Shown one piece after another: positions 26,635 through 36,515 of a DNA stretch of 50,496 bases (its first letter is position 1; each line of letters begins with the position of its first letter). Where the stretch lies: assembly GCA_001493195.1 (NCBI GenBank), contig FAXN01000092.1, positions 1 through 50,496 on the forward strand, in the 5' to 3' direction. The notes below the pieces were generated by a model, which saw nothing but the letters and a program-made list of their open reading frames with translations, was not told the DNA's origin and searched no databases. Origin of the DNA: Sulfurovum sp. enrichment culture clone C5. GTDB lineage: Bacteria; Campylobacterota; Campylobacteria; Campylobacterales; Sulfurovaceae. Both the position numbers and the translations under genes were made by a program.

Positions 26635-27161
26635 ATGAAATTAAAACTTTTATTTTTTTATTTTTTACAATTTTTATTAGTGCTGATGGTATAAAGTTGC
26701 CAGTATCTTTTGATGCAACATTTACCCAAGAGATTATTTCTCCTAAAAACAAAAAGATAATATATAAAGGCAAGGTTCTTTATAGTGATAAATCACTTCT
26801 CAAATGGATATATTCATCTCCAACCAAAAAGGATGTTTGTACAAATGGCAAAGAGTTGGTTATTGTTGATAATGATTTGGAGCAAGTATCTTTTTATACT
26901 ATAAATAAAGGCTTCAATCTCCCAGAAGTTTTAAAAAGTGCAAAAAAAGATACTAGTGGAGTATTTTTAGCAAAATATCAAAAGAAAAACTACAATATAA
27001 AACTAAATAACAATGGCGAGTTATTGCAAGTTTTTTATATTGACGACTTGGACAATAAAGTTACTATCACTTTTGATGATATGAAATACAAAAATAGCAG
27101 TACATCAAGCGAAAAATTAAAGTGTGTTATTCCAAAAAATTATGATATATCTAGAGGTTGA
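26635..27161 (+). CDS. lolA: Outer-membrane lipoprotein carrier LolA, apparent frameshift in signal peptide
   Basis: LolA carries lipoproteins across the periplasm. The mature region (from about 26685, ADGIKLPVSFDATFTQEI...) has the LolA pattern: YKGKVLYSDKSLLKWIYSSP, VIVDNDLEQV-type segment and the half-barrel strands to the C terminus. An ATG with an AGGATA site stands at 26635 and opens a signal peptide, but its frame stops at 26694. Adding one T to the T7 run at 26653-26659 joins the frames and gives MKLKLLFFLFFTIFISADG, a classic signal peptide ending ISA-DG. Otherwise only a TTG at 26697 would start the mature part, without any export signal. A sequencing error, a switchable tract or a real mutation are all possible. 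Confidence 0.75.
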
Positions 27162-27217
27162 TTAATATTTTTATCTCTTTTAGATAAAATACGCACAAAT
27201 AAATATAAGGAATTAGC

Positions 27218-28813
27218 TTGCTATCTACAGTAAATTTAACTCAAAGATATGGTAAAAGAGTACTATTTGATAAAATAAATATAACACTTGACGCAGGAAA
27301 AAGATATGGTTTGATCGGTGCTAATGGTGCTGGAAAGTCAACATTTATCAAAATTTTATCAGGAGAGATTGAACAAACCGATGGAGAAGTTCAGCTCCAA
27401 TCAGGTGTAAAACTAGGGGTTCTTGGTCAAAATCAATACGCGTTTGAAGATTTCACTCTAAAAGATGCAGTTCTTTATGGCAATAGAAAACTTTACGATG
27501 CTCAAAAAGAAAAAGAGCGACTTTACATGGAAGGCAATTTTGATAGTGATGAAGTAAACAATCGTTTAGCAGAGCTTGAAATGATTTGTGCAGATGAAGA
27601 TCCAACTTATGAAAGTGATGTAAAGATAGAAAAACTTTTAGAAGTTCTTGGATTTCCAGCTTCACAGCATGACAATCTCATGAGTTCACTTACTGGTGGC
27701 GATAAGTTTAAGATTCTTCTTGCTCAAGTATTATTTTTAAAGCCAGATGTATTGCTCCTAGACGAGCCTACAAATAACCTCGATATAGAAACTATCAGTT
27801 GGCTTGAAAATGAACTTCAAAGACATGAGGGGACATTGCTTATCATCTCGCATGATAGACATTTTATAAACAATGTTGTTACTAACATACTTGACCTTGA
27901 TTTTCAAAATATCAGAGAGTTTACAGGAAACTATGACGATTGGTATATAGCTGCAAACTTAATCGCCAAACAAGCACAAACAGATAGAGATAAAGCTCTA
28001 AAAGAGAAAGGTGATTTGGAGAAATTTATAGCTAGATTTAGCGCGAATGCTTCAAAAGCAAAACAAGCTACAAGTCGTCAAAAACAACTTGAAAAACTTG
28101 ATATAGCTGATGTTAAACTCTCATCAAGAAGAGATCCTTCTATCATGTTTAAACCAAATAGAGATATAGGAAATGAAGTTTTAGAGGTTATAGATATTTG
28201 TCATAATTATGGCACATTACAAGCGTTGAAAGACATCTCTTTCAAAGTAAAGAAAGGTGATAAAATAGCCCTTATTGGTTCAAATGGAGCAGGAAAAACA
28301 ACTTTGCTTGAAATCCTTATGGGCAAAATAAAACCAACAAGTGGTAAATTTAACTGGGGACAAACAGTATTTACAACCTATTTCCCACAAAATACAACAG
28401 ACCTCATACAAGGGGAAGATATTCTTCCACAATGGATTCAAAACTTTGATCCAAAATGGCATATTGATGAGATAAGAAAATGTTTAGGTAGAATGCTTTT
28501 TACAGGCGAAGAGCAAACAAAAAAAGTAAGTGCTTGTAGTGGTGGAGAAAAACATCGTTTAATGCTTTCTAAAATGATGATGGATAGTGCAAACTTTTTA
28601 ATTCTTGATGAGCCAAATAACCATCTTGACCTTGAGGCTATCATAGCACTTGGTGAAGCACTATATGAATATCAAGGTGGGGTTATATGTGTAACTCATG
28701 ACCGTGAGCTAATAGATGCTTTTGCAAATCGTATCATTAAAATACTTCCTGACGGAAGCTTGATTGATTTTGAAGGCGACTATGAAGCATTTGTCGAGGA
28801 GTATGGGCATTAA
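27218..28813 (+). CDS. ybiT: ABC-F family ATPase, YbiT type
   Basis: A 531-residue cytoplasmic protein with two ABC domains and no membrane segment; ABC-F proteins act on the ribosome E site. The first ABC domain has Walker A GANGAGKSTFIKILSG, signature LTGGDKFKILLAQ and Walker B LLLDEPTNNLD. The linker has FSANASKAKQATSRQKQ. The second domain has GSNGAGKTTLLEILMG, CSGGEKHRLMLSK and LDEPNNHLDLEA, with Asn in place of the usual Thr. It begins at TTG 27218 with AAGGA seven bases before. Length and sequence fit E. coli YbiT (530) rather than EttA or Uup. Confidence 0.88.
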   Translation: MLSTVNLTQRYGKRVLFDKINITLDAGKRYGLIGANGAGKSTFIKILSGEIEQTDGEVQLQSGVKLGVLGQNQYAFEDFTLKDAVLYGNRKLYDAQKEKERLYMEGNFDSDEVNNRLAELEMICADEDPTYESDVKIEKLLEVLGFPASQHDNLMSSLTGGDKFKILLAQVLFLKPDVLLLDEPTNNLDIETISWLENELQRHEGTLLIISHDRHFINNVVTNILDLDFQNIREFTGNYDDWYIAANLIAKQAQTDRDKALKEKGDLEKFIARFSANASKAKQATSRQKQLEKLDIADVKLSSRRDPSIMFKPNRDIGNEVLEVIDICHNYGTLQALKDISFKVKKGDKIALIGSNGAGKTTLLEILMGKIKPTSGKFNWGQTVFTTYFPQNTTDLIQGEDILPQWIQNFDPKWHIDEIRKCLGRMLFTGEEQTKKVSACSGGEKHRLMLSKMMMDSANFLILDEPNNHLDLEAIIALGEALYEYQGGVICVTHDRELIDAFANRIIKILPDGSLIDFEGDYEAFVEEYGH

Positions 28814-28831
28814 TTTGACTTTTTTTCACAG

Positions 28832-28861
28832 GAAAGTCTGCTAGGTAGCAAGCAGACTTTC
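28832..28861 (+). terminator. Perfect 11-bp hairpin after ybiT
   Basis: GAAAGTCTGCT and AGCAGACTTTC form an 11-bp perfect stem with an 8-nt loop, 19 nt after the ybiT stop. There is no U-tract on the 3' side, so it may protect the mRNA end or act with Rho. Confidence 0.5.
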
Positions 28862-28945
28862 TGCTAAACCTATCCAATGAATATACCTCAATAAAATTAA
28901 TCTAAAATATCAATTTTTATAATATCTTATTAAGTATTATTAAAT

Positions 28946-28951
28946 TATAAT
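28946..28951 (+). promoter_or_regulatory. -10 box (TATAAT) for the DUF805 gene
   Basis: Perfect TATAAT 29 nt before the ATG of the DUF805 gene, followed by an AAAGGAG ribosome site at about 28969-28975. The region upstream is A/T-rich without a clear -35. Confidence 0.5.
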
Positions 28952-28980
28952 CTTAATCATAATTTTACAAAGGAGACAAT

Positions 28981-29364
28981 ATGACATTTGCTGAATCTAT
29001 AAACACATGTTTTAAACAAAAGTATGCTGACTTTAATGGGAGAGCTTCTAGAAGTGAATATTGGTGGTTTGTTCTACTTTACTTTATAGTATTGGTAGCG
29101 GCATCAATTTTATCAGGAGGAGTAGTTGATTCATCAACTGGCGAAATTTCAATGATTGGTGTAATTATATTTTTGTTAGTTATTGCCGTATTCTTAGTTC
29201 CAGCTATTGCAGTATCTGTGAGAAGACTTCATGATATTGATAAAAGTGGTTGGTGGTATCTAATAAACTTAGTTCCTTATGTTGGAGGACTTGTATTTCT
29301 TGTTCTTATGGTTTTACCACCAAAAGAGCCAAATAGATTTGGTGATGCACCATCTTTAAGTTAA
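28981..29364 (+). CDS. DUF805 family membrane protein
   Basis: A 127-residue inner-membrane protein. The opening KQKYADFNGRASRSEYWWFV and the later SVRRLHDIDKSGWW are the DUF805 signatures. Hydrophobic helices lie at about 29-48, 58-83 and 96-114, with a short polar tail ending PPKEPNRFGDAP. The function of the family is unknown. It is a single-gene unit with its own -10 and strong ribosome site, converging with yebC. Confidence 0.9.
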   Translation: MTFAESINTCFKQKYADFNGRASRSEYWWFVLLYFIVLVAASILSGGVVDSSTGEISMIGVIIFLLVIAVFLVPAIAVSVRRLHDIDKSGWWYLINLVPYVGGLVFLVLMVLPPKEPNRFGDAPSLS

Positions 29365-29368
29365 AATA

Positions 29369-29392
29369 AGCATAAGCATTTATGCTTATGCT
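29369..29392. terminator. Bidirectional hairpin between DUF805 gene and yebC
   Basis: AGCATAAGCAT and ATGCTTATGCT form an 11-bp perfect stem with a TT loop. It lies 5 nt past the DUF805 stop and overlaps the yebC stop codon, so one structure serves both convergent genes. Confidence 0.65.
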
Positions 29393-30123
29393 AAATTCGT
29401 ATAAACTACCTGCACATCCTCATCATCTTCTAATTTTTCGATAAGAATTTCCACTTCATTCATCTGTTCTTCTGTGATTTCAATAGGAGTATTTGGTATA
29501 AACTCCAAAGTCGATTTGCTTACTTCTATGCCTTGTTTCTCGAGGGCATGGCTAAGTTCTCCAAAAGATGTAAAATCACCATAAATTCTTATGATTGGTT
29601 TATCATCGCCATTTTCTTGTGCTTCCACATCTTCTTCTATCTCTTCAAGTCCAAAATCTATAAGCTCAAGCTCAAGCTCTTCTAAATCTATGTTGTCTTT
29701 TTTATCAAATACAAAAACAGCTTTTCTAGTAAACATAAAATCAAGCGCTCCAGATGTTAGCATCTCGGCTTTATTTCGTACTAACACAGCTTTGACATTG
29801 GCAACTGTTCTAGTATGGTTATCTGTCGCACATTCGATTATAAGCTGAACTCCATAAGGACCTTTTGCTTCATATCTAATCTCTTTTATATCTGCTGTAT
29901 CTTTTCCGCTTGCTCTCTTGATCGCATTATCGATAACATCTTTTGGTACATTTTCTGCTTTTGCATTTTGTATGATAGTTCTTAGTTTGGCATTTTGATC
30001 TGGATCAGGTACTCCATCTTTTGCTGCCATAGTGATGAGTTTGCTGTATTTTGGAAATACTTTTGACATATTTCCCCATCTTTTCATTTTGGCTGCTTTA
30101 CGATATTCAAAGGCTCTTCCCAT
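29386..30123 (-). CDS. yebC: YebC/PmpR-family protein
   Basis: A 245-residue YebC/PmpR protein, known in different bacteria as a transcription regulator and, more recently, as a ribosome factor for proline-rich stretches. Signatures are MGRAFEYRKAAKMKRWGNMS at the N terminus and GPYGVQLIIECATDNHTRTV in the middle. The C-terminal third is acidic. A TATAAT at 30155-30150 on the reverse strand and an AGGAG site precede the ATG. It is monocistronic here. Confidence 0.95.
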   Translation of the reverse strand: MGRAFEYRKAAKMKRWGNMSKVFPKYSKLITMAAKDGVPDPDQNAKLRTIIQNAKAENVPKDVIDNAIKRASGKDTADIKEIRYEAKGPYGVQLIIECATDNHTRTVANVKAVLVRNKAEMLTSGALDFMFTRKAVFVFDKKDNIDLEELELELIDFGLEEIEEDVEAQENGDDKPIIRIYGDFTSFGELSHALEKQGIEVSKSTLEFIPNTPIEITEEQMNEVEILIEKLEDDEDVQVVYTNLA

Positions 30124-30149
30124 GATTACTCCTGATATATTTTGATGGT

Positions 30150-30155
30150 ATTATA
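30150..30155 (-). promoter_or_regulatory. -10 box (TATAAT) for yebC
   Basis: Perfect TATAAT on the reverse strand, 26 nt before the yebC ATG and followed by an AGGAG ribosome site. A divergent -10 for the thioredoxin-like gene lies 40 nt away. Confidence 0.45.
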
Positions 30156-30191
30156 CAATGAGGCTCTTTAGGAGTCGCTTTTATTGTGTTT

Positions 30192-30200
30192 TGCTATAAT
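30192..30200 (+). promoter_or_regulatory. Extended -10 (TGCTATAAT) for the thioredoxin-like gene
   Basis: A TGCTATAAT element, the extended -10 form, lies 26 nt before the ATG at 30227. No good -35 is visible. Confidence 0.6.
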
Positions 30201-30226
30201 TTCACATTATTTTAAAAGAGGCAAAA

Positions 30227-30544
30227 ATGGATATAGAAGAGTTGGAGCAGTTTATAGGCACGCATGATGGAGTGATGTTGTATTTTAGCGGTGAGAATTG
30301 CAGTGTGTGTGATGCGTTAAAGCCAAAAGTAAAAGAGGTCATAGAGACAAATTTTCCTAAAATTGAGCAGGTGTATATCAAAACACAAGAAAATATAGAG
30401 ATAGCTTCACAAGTCGGTGTGTTTAGTGTTCCAACAATCATAATATATCTAGATGGTAAGGAGTTTTTGCGAGAAGGTAGAAATGTGAGTCTCGTGGAGT
30501 TTGCTGCCAAACTCTCAAGACCTTACAATATGATGTTTGATTAA
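30227..30544 (+). CDS. Thioredoxin-like protein with CSVC active site
   Basis: A 105-residue single-domain thioredoxin fold. VMLYFSGENCSVCDALKPKV carries a CxxC of type CSVC rather than the CGPC of true thioredoxins. GVFSVPTIIIYLDGKE holds the cis-Pro loop. There is no signal peptide, so it is cytoplasmic. The unusual CxxC suggests it is not the main thioredoxin; its partner is unknown. It has its own extended -10 and lies 86 nt before gyrA. Confidence 0.85.
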   Translation: MDIEELEQFIGTHDGVMLYFSGENCSVCDALKPKVKEVIETNFPKIEQVYIKTQENIEIASQVGVFSVPTIIIYLDGKEFLREGRNVSLVEFAAKLSRPYNMMFD

Positions 30545-30591
30545 AAAAACAAGACTAACATAGTGCAATAGTCGATTAAGCCTTGCTTGGA

Positions 30592-30597
30592 TATAAT
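30592..30597 (+). promoter_or_regulatory. -10 box (TATAAT) for gyrA
   Basis: Perfect TATAAT 33 nt upstream of the gyrA ATG, with a GGGAG ribosome site at 30621-30625. The -35 is unclear. Confidence 0.5.
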
Positions 30598-30630
30598 ATT
30601 TAAACTTTTTAGTCATATAAAGGGAGTCGG

Positions 30631-33102
30631 ATGAACTTGTTTACGGAAAATACAGAAGAAGTACTTATAGAAGATAGTATAAAAAGTAGTTATCTTGATT
30701 ACTCAATGAGCGTAATTATTGGTCGTGCTTTGCCAGATGCTAGAGATGGACTCAAGCCAGTTCATCGTCGTATTTTATTTGCGATGAATGAATTGAACCT
30801 CGGCTATAGAAGTGCTTATAAAAAATCAGCTCGTATCGTAGGGGATGTTATAGGTAAATATCATCCACATGGGGATACGGCAGTTTATGATGCACTAGTT
30901 AGAATGGCACAAAGTTTTTCTATGAGAGCACCATTAATCGATGGACAAGGTAACTTTGGTTCTGTTGATGGCGATAATGCTGCGGCTATGAGATATACCG
31001 AAGCTAGAATGACAAAGATAACAGAAGAGTTGCTGGCTGACTTGGAAAAAGATACTGTTGATTTTGTACCAAACTATGATGATAGTATGAGTGAACCTGA
31101 TGTATTGCCTAGCCGTGTTCCAAATCTACTTTTAAATGGAAGTTCTGGTATCGCTGTTGGTATGGCTACAAATATTCCTCCACATAGAATTGATGAGCTT
31201 ATCCAAGCTCTTATATATAGAATAGACAATAGCGATACAACTATTGCAGATTTGCAACAAATCATACAAGGACCAGATTTTCCAACAGGGGGAATTATAT
31301 TTGGTAGAAAAGGCATAAATGAAGCCTATGAAACTGGAAGAGGTCGTATAAAAGTAAGAGCAAAAACTCATATAGAGCAAAAAGCCAATAAAGAGACTAT
31401 TATCATAGATGAACTTCCTTATCAAGTAAACAAATCAAGACTTATAGAAAATATCGCACAACTCGTTAAAGACAAACAGATAGAGGGTATTTCTGAACTT
31501 AGAGATGAGAGTGATAGAGAAGGTATAAGAGTTGTCATAGAGCTAAAACGTGATGCGATGAGTGAAATAGTTTTAAACAACCTATTTAAATCTACTCAAA
31601 TGCAAACTACATTTGGGATAATTATGCTTGCTATCGTGAACAAAGAGCCAAAAGTATTTAATATACTAGAGCTTTTTGATCTGTTTTTAAATCATAGAAA
31701 AACCATAGTAATCAGAAGAACTATATTTGATTTGGAGAAAGCAAGAGCAAGAGCTCATATCTTAGAAGGTCTAAAAATCGCTGTTGACAATATAGATGAA
31801 GTCATTAAGATTATCAGAGGTAGTAATGATGACACTGAAGCAAAAGACAATCTAATACAAAGATTTGAACTTTCTGAAATACAAGCAAAATCTATTTTGG
31901 AAATGAGACTAAGAAGATTAACTGGTCTTGAGATAGAAAAAATCGAAACTGAACTTGCCGAACTTAAAAAAACCATAGAGCATTTGGAAAATATACTAAA
32001 AAGCGAAGATATGATAAATGAAATTATCAGAGCTGAGCTTGTAGAGATAGGCGAAACATATACATCAAAAAGACTTACAGAGATTGTAGATGATTATGAT
32101 GATATCGATATAGAAGATTTGATTCCAAATGAGCCAATGGTAGTTACTATTACTCACCGTGGATATATCAAAAGAGTTCCAGTTAAACAGTACGAAAAAC
32201 AAAATCGTGGAGGTAAAGGCAAGATAGCTGTTACCACATATGATGATGACTTCATAGAAAGATTCTTTATATCAAACACACATGATACATTGTTATTTGT
32301 TACAGATAAAGGGCAGTTGTATTGGTTGAAAGTTTACAAAATACCAGAAGGCAGCAGAACAGCAAAAGGAAAAGCGGTAGTAAATCTAATCAATCTTCAA
32401 GCAGAAGAGAAGATTATGGCTATCATCCCAACAACTGATTTTGCAGAAGATAAAAGTATGGTATTTTTTACAAAAAAAGGGATAGTAAAAAGAACAAATC
32501 TTAGTGAGTATTCAAACATCAGAAGCAATGGCGTAAGAGCTATAAATCTCGATGATGATGATGAGCTTGTAGAAACACATATAGGAACAAATGAAACAAA
32601 ATATCTATTTATAGCTACTAAAAAAGGTATGTGTATAAGATTTAAACTTGATGATTTAAGAGAAATTGGAAGAGTAGCAAGAGGTGTTACTGGTATCAAA
32701 TTTAAAATAGCAGATGATTTTGTATGTGGCGCAACTACGATCAATGATGAGCAAAATGAAATCTTGATGGTAAGCGAAAAAGGTATAGGAAAACGAACAA
32801 CGGCAAGTGAATATAGAGAGCAAAGCAGAGCAGGCAAGGGCGTAATTTCTATGAAATTAACTCCTAAGACAGGCGATGTTGTAGGTGTTGTTTTTGTAGA
32901 AGATGATAAAGATTTAATGTGTTTAACAAGCATTGGCAAAATGATCAGAGTAGACAGCGATACTATAAGAAAAGCTGGTAGAAATACATCCGGTGTAATT
33001 ATAGTTAATGTTGATAGTAAAGATAAAGTTGTAAGTATTGCCAAATGTCCAAAAGAAGAGATAGATGACAGTAATGATGAAAATACGGATGAGCAGGAGT
33101 AG
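30631..33102 (+). CDS. gyrA: DNA gyrase subunit A
   Basis: An 823-residue gyrase subunit that cuts and rejoins DNA. The catalytic Tyr122 lies in [11 protein letters not shown]. The quinolone-determining stretch [19 protein letters not shown] has Thr83 and Asp87 by E. coli numbering. The Thr corresponds to wild-type Thr86 of Campylobacter, so it is not evidence of acquired resistance. The C-terminal beta-pinwheel starts near residue 500 and includes a GyrA box, QNRGGKGK. The last 15 residues are acidic. asd starts 3 nt after it. Confidence 0.98.
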   Translation: MNLFTENTEEVLIEDSIKSSYLDYSMSVIIGRALPDARDGLKPVHRRILFAMNELNLGYRSAYKKSARIVGDVIGKYHPHGDTAVYDALVRMAQSFSMRAPLIDGQGNFGSVDGDNAAAMRYTEARMTKITEELLADLEKDTVDFVPNYDDSMSEPDVLPSRVPNLLLNGSSGIAVGMATNIPPHRIDELIQALIYRIDNSDTTIADLQQIIQGPDFPTGGIIFGRKGINEAYETGRGRIKVRAKTHIEQKANKETIIIDELPYQVNKSRLIENIAQLVKDKQIEGISELRDESDREGIRVVIELKRDAMSEIVLNNLFKSTQMQTTFGIIMLAIVNKEPKVFNILELFDLFLNHRKTIVIRRTIFDLEKARARAHILEGLKIAVDNIDEVIKIIRGSNDDTEAKDNLIQRFELSEIQAKSILEMRLRRLTGLEIEKIETELAELKKTIEHLENILKSEDMINEIIRAELVEIGETYTSKRLTEIVDDYDDIDIEDLIPNEPMVVTITHRGYIKRVPVKQYEKQNRGGKGKIAVTTYDDDFIERFFISNTHDTLLFVTDKGQLYWLKVYKIPEGSRTAKGKAVVNLINLQAEEKIMAIIPTTDFAEDKSMVFFTKKGIVKRTNLSEYSNIRSNGVRAINLDDDDELVETHIGTNETKYLFIATKKGMCIRFKLDDLREIGRVARGVTGIKFKIADDFVCGATTINDEQNEILMVSEKGIGKRTTASEYREQSRAGKGVISMKLTPKTGDVVGVVFVEDDKDLMCLTSIGKMIRVDSDTIRKAGRNTSGVIIVNVDSKDKVVSIAKCPKEEIDDSNDENTDEQE

Positions 33103-33105
33103 AGA

Positions 33106-34140
33106 TTGAAAAAATATAATGTAGCAGTTGTAGGAGCAAGTGGTGCAGTGGGCGAAGAACTTTTTAGGATTCTTGAAGAGCAGAAGTTTCCAGTAGCAAA
33201 TCTATTGCCACTCGCTAGTTCTAGAAGTGCGGGCGAGACAATAGAGTTCAACGGTGAAGAATACAAGATAGAAGAATTAACAGACACTGTTTTTGAAGGT
33301 CGCGGTATAGATATCGCATTTTTTAGTGCTGGCGGAAATATTTCTGCCGAATTTGCTAAATATGCAGTAGAATCAGGTGCTGTTGTCATAGACAATACAA
33401 GTCATTTTAGAATGGATCCAAAAGTTCCACTTGTTGTTCCAGAAGTAAACCCAGAAGATATTGAACTTTGGGAAGAGAGCGGAATCATAGCTAATCCAAA
33501 TTGTTCAACTATACAAATGGTGCAATTACTAAAACCACTTCATGATTTGTACGGAATAAAAAGAGTAGATGTTAGCACATACCAAGCTGTTAGTGGTGCT
33601 GGTAAAAAAGGCATGGAAGAGTTAGTCCAACAATTACAAGACTTTTTTGCTTTCAATCTTGACAATAGTGAAGTAAAAGCATTTGCTCACAGAATAGCTC
33701 TAAATGTAATTCCTCATATTGATAAACCTCTTGAAAATGGTTATACAAAAGAAGAGATGAAAATGGTAAATGAAACAAACAAGATAATGCACTCAAACTT
33801 TGCTGTTAGTGCAACTTGTGTTCGTGTGCCAGTTTTGAGAAGTCATAGCGAAAGTATTACCATCACTTTCCAAGATGATGTCGATGTAGATGTAGAAAAA
33901 GCCAGAGAAGTTTTAGCTAATTTTGAAAATGTAAAAGTTATAGATGATCTTCCAAATAGCAAGTACCCTATGCCGTCAATCGCAACAGATACCGACTATA
34001 CTTATGTAGGTAGGATTAGAAAAGATAACTTTGCGCCAAATATACTTCATCTATGGGGTGTTGCAGATCAGGTAAGAGTAGGAGCAGCTACAAATGCAGT
34101 TAGAATTGCTCAAAAATGGATAAAGTTGGAGGACGCATGA
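33106..34140 (+). CDS. asd: Aspartate-semialdehyde dehydrogenase
   Basis: Asd reduces aspartyl phosphate to the semialdehyde for lysine/diaminopimelate, threonine and methionine synthesis. The protein has 344 residues. VAVVGASGAVGEELFRILEE is the NADP-binding loop, and the catalytic Cys is in IANPNCSTIQMVQLL. It starts at TTG 33106 (ttgaaaaaatataat, reading MKKYNVAVVG), 3 nt after gyrA, with a GAGTAGAGA ribosome site inside the gyrA end. Its stop overlaps the next start (ATGA). Confidence 0.97.
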   Translation: MKKYNVAVVGASGAVGEELFRILEEQKFPVANLLPLASSRSAGETIEFNGEEYKIEELTDTVFEGRGIDIAFFSAGGNISAEFAKYAVESGAVVIDNTSHFRMDPKVPLVVPEVNPEDIELWEESGIIANPNCSTIQMVQLLKPLHDLYGIKRVDVSTYQAVSGAGKKGMEELVQQLQDFFAFNLDNSEVKAFAHRIALNVIPHIDKPLENGYTKEEMKMVNETNKIMHSNFAVSATCVRVPVLRSHSESITITFQDDVDVDVEKAREVLANFENVKVIDDLPNSKYPMPSIATDTDYTYVGRIRKDNFAPNILHLWGVADQVRVGAATNAVRIAQKWIKLEDA

Positions 34141-34661
34141 AGATATTGGAAGTTATAGAAAATGTTTTTGAAAGAATATTGTGGGACAGTAGATTTTTTG
34201 TAATTCTAGCAGTTATTTTTAGTATGCTAGGCGGTATGTCGCTATTTATTGTAGCTAGTATGGATGTAATTGGTGTTATTGTAAGTGTAGCTGATGCATA
34301 TATTAGTCATATACATCCAAAAGATTTTCATGAAGTTGTAGTTAGTGGACTTATTGGTGCTGTTGATTTGTATCTAATGGCAATAGTTTTATTTATATTT
34401 GGTTTTGGATTGTATGAGCTTTTTATATCAGATATAGATATAGCTAAAAAAAGTGCATCTTCTAAAATACTTGAGATACATTCTCTTGATGAATTAAAAG
34501 ATAAACTAGCAAAAGTTATCGTAATGGTTTTAATTGTTAGTTTTTTCCAAAGAGTATTGCATACTCAATACGCAGGAGCATTAGAAATGTTATATTTTTC
34601 TATTTCTATTTTAGCCCTCTCTTTGGGCTTATACTTTTTACATAAAAATGGTGGTCATTGA
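34137..34661 (+). CDS. YqhA-family (UPF0114) membrane protein
   Basis: A 174-residue inner-membrane protein. [20 protein letters not shown] is the family opening, and a later [16 protein letters not shown] and [20 protein letters not shown] also match UPF0114. There are about four helices. The ATG at 34137 overlaps the asd stop (ATGA); the upstream in-frame ATG at 34116 lies within asd. Function is not known. It ends in a one-base overlap with hemE (TGATG), so asd, this gene and hemE form one operon. Confidence 0.85.
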   Translation: MKILEVIENVFERILWDSRFFVILAVIFSMLGGMSLFIVASMDVIGVIVSVADAYISHIHPKDFHEVVVSGLIGAVDLYLMAIVLFIFGFGLYELFISDIDIAKKSASSKILEIHSLDELKDKLAKVIVMVLIVSFFQRVLHTQYAGALEMLYFSISILALSLGLYFLHKNGGH

Positions 34662-35686
34662 TGATTTTTGTAGATGCATGTTTTGGTAAGCCTACGCCAT
34701 ACACTCCAGTTTGGATGATGAGACAAGCAGGAAGATATCTTCCTGAATATATGGCAGTTAGAGCAAAAGCTGGTAACTTTCTCAATCTTTGTCACAATCC
34801 AGCTCTTGCAGCTGAAGTGACTTTACAACCAGTGGATATTGTTGGCGTGGATGCAGCGATACTATTTAGTGATATTCTTGTTGTTCCAAATGAGATGGGA
34901 ATGAAACTTGATTTTGTAAAAGGCGAAGGTCCTGTATTTGAAAAGCCAATAGTAACAAGCGAAGATATAGATAACTTGCTAGGTGGTGAAGCAGCAGCTG
35001 ATAAACTTACTTATGTTTATGAAACTATTGCTTTAGTTCGTAAACAACTATCATCTGATAAAGCTCTCATTGGATTTACTGGAGCACCTTGGACTTTGGC
35101 AACTTATATGATAGAAGGGCAAGGGACAAAAACATACAATATTTGTAAAAAAATGATGTATTCAAATCCAGAATTACTTCATAAAATACTTGCTAAAGTA
35201 ACCCAAGTTGTTAAATACTATATGGAAAAACAAATACTAGCTGGCGTTGATGTAGTGCAAATCTTTGATAGTTGGGCAGCTGCGATCGAGCCATCAAAAT
35301 ATGATGAGTTTTCATGGAAGTATATGGTGGAAATAGCAGATTTTATCAAAGCAAAATATCCACATATTCCTATCATTATGTTCCCAAAAGGAGTTCCTGC
35401 ATTTTTAGATAAAGTGTATGGTAATTTTGATGTATTTGGAGTTGACTGGAGTACACCAATGGGGTTTGCTAAAGAAAAATTAGGAGATCGCTATGTACTC
35501 CAAGGAAATATGGAACCTTGTCGTCTATATAGCCAAGAAGCAACTTTGGAGTGTATCAAGTCATTGGCAAATATCATGAAAGATGGACGTCATATATTTA
35601 ATCTTGGTCATGGAATACTTCCAGATGTACCAGTAGAAAATGCAAAATATTTTGTAAAAATGTGTCAAGAGCTTAGTAAACGATAA
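34661..35686 (+). CDS. hemE: Uroporphyrinogen decarboxylase
   Basis: HemE removes four carboxyl groups from uroporphyrinogen III in heme synthesis. The 341-residue protein has [19 protein letters not shown] near the N terminus and [16 protein letters not shown] in the middle, both diagnostic. [10 protein letters not shown] and [14 protein letters not shown] are in the C-terminal part. The ATG at 34661 overlaps the previous stop (TGATG) and is preferred to a TTG one codon earlier. Confidence 0.98.
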   Translation: MIFVDACFGKPTPYTPVWMMRQAGRYLPEYMAVRAKAGNFLNLCHNPALAAEVTLQPVDIVGVDAAILFSDILVVPNEMGMKLDFVKGEGPVFEKPIVTSEDIDNLLGGEAAADKLTYVYETIALVRKQLSSDKALIGFTGAPWTLATYMIEGQGTKTYNICKKMMYSNPELLHKILAKVTQVVKYYMEKQILAGVDVVQIFDSWAAAIEPSKYDEFSWKYMVEIADFIKAKYPHIPIIMFPKGVPAFLDKVYGNFDVFGVDWSTPMGFAKEKLGDRYVLQGNMEPCRLYSQEATLECIKSLANIMKDGRHIFNLGHGILPDVPVENAKYFVKMCQELSKR

Positions 35687-35713
35687 CATAAATTCAAAAT
35701 TTGGAGGTCTCTT

Positions 35714-36472
35714 TTGAAGTTTAAATTTTTGATTTTTTATAGCTTGTTTGTGTCACATCTTTTGTATGCGGGATATCCATGTCCTATATATATAGATATG
35801 TATGAAGCAAAACTTAGCTGGAGAGACAATAGTGCTGATTTGGCAATGCTCAAAACCAAGCAATTGTGGTTAGGTATTAGTTATAAAGAAGAAGATAACC
35901 ATAAAATCATTTTAGTCCCAAGGGCAGATAGTCCAGCTTATTTGGCTGGAGTTAAAAAAAATGATGTGCTTGTTTCCATAAATGGAGTTACATTTACATC
36001 ACAAGATGATATGGAAATATATCTTAATAAAGCACTAGATACAAATACCCCAAAACAAATTACTTTCAATGTTTTAAGTGGAGAAAAACCACTTACTATC
36101 AAAGTTATACCAACACACAAAGATCCATTATTTATAGGGCTTTTTAATGCTTTAGATGATACGGAATGCCTAAGTAAGTCGATAGAAGATTTGACTACAA
36201 AACAAAAAAAGATTATAGAAGAAGCCATTATCGATAAAAACAAAGGGTTTCGTTGTAATGATGCACACAAAGATAAAAAACTTAAAAAAGAGTTTGAAAC
36301 TGGTTCACTTATAATGGCTAGAGGTGAAAAAAGAGTTATATTTGTGATGCCTCATTGGCAAACCACTTGCATCGATATTGCTGTATATGATAATGCCTCA
36401 AAAGAACAATTGGAAAAATTAATGGAGACTATTACAAAAAAATATACCGAAGATCGTTGGAGAAATCCATGA
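35714..36472 (+). CDS. Exported PDZ-domain protein, function unknown
   Basis: A 252-residue protein with a signal peptide (residues 1-19, cleaved near LLYA-GYPC). It starts at TTG 35714, with GGAGG seven bases upstream. A PDZ domain lies at about 55-130, with LGISYKEEDNHKI, SPAYLAGVKKNDVLVSINGV and the strand KQITFNVLSGEKPLTIKV. The C-terminal 100 residues are not recognised and hold two Cys, in FRCNDAHKDK and WQTTCIDIAV. Two more lie near the N terminus of the mature part and in DDTECLSK. It could be a periplasmic chaperone-like or adaptor protein; I cannot name it. Confidence 0.75.
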   Translation: MKFKFLIFYSLFVSHLLYAGYPCPIYIDMYEAKLSWRDNSADLAMLKTKQLWLGISYKEEDNHKIILVPRADSPAYLAGVKKNDVLVSINGVTFTSQDDMEIYLNKALDTNTPKQITFNVLSGEKPLTIKVIPTHKDPLFIGLFNALDDTECLSKSIEDLTTKQKKIIEEAIIDKNKGFRCNDAHKDKKLKKEFETGSLIMARGEKRVIFVMPHWQTTCIDIAVYDNASKEQLEKLMETITKKYTEDRWRNP

Positions 36473-36515
36473 TTTACGATAAAATGATTTATAGTCGATA
36501 GGTAAAGGAAAAGTA

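Noticed and set aside
30877-30890. GyrA Thr83 as a possible fluoroquinolone-resistance change
   Set aside because: Thr is the normal residue at this place in Campylobacter, so it is not evidence of acquired resistance.
32397-33395. Long open frame (332 codons) on the minus strand across the gyrA end and asd start
   Set aside because: It is antisense to two clear genes, is low in complexity (Ser/Thr/Leu-rich) and has no family resemblance.
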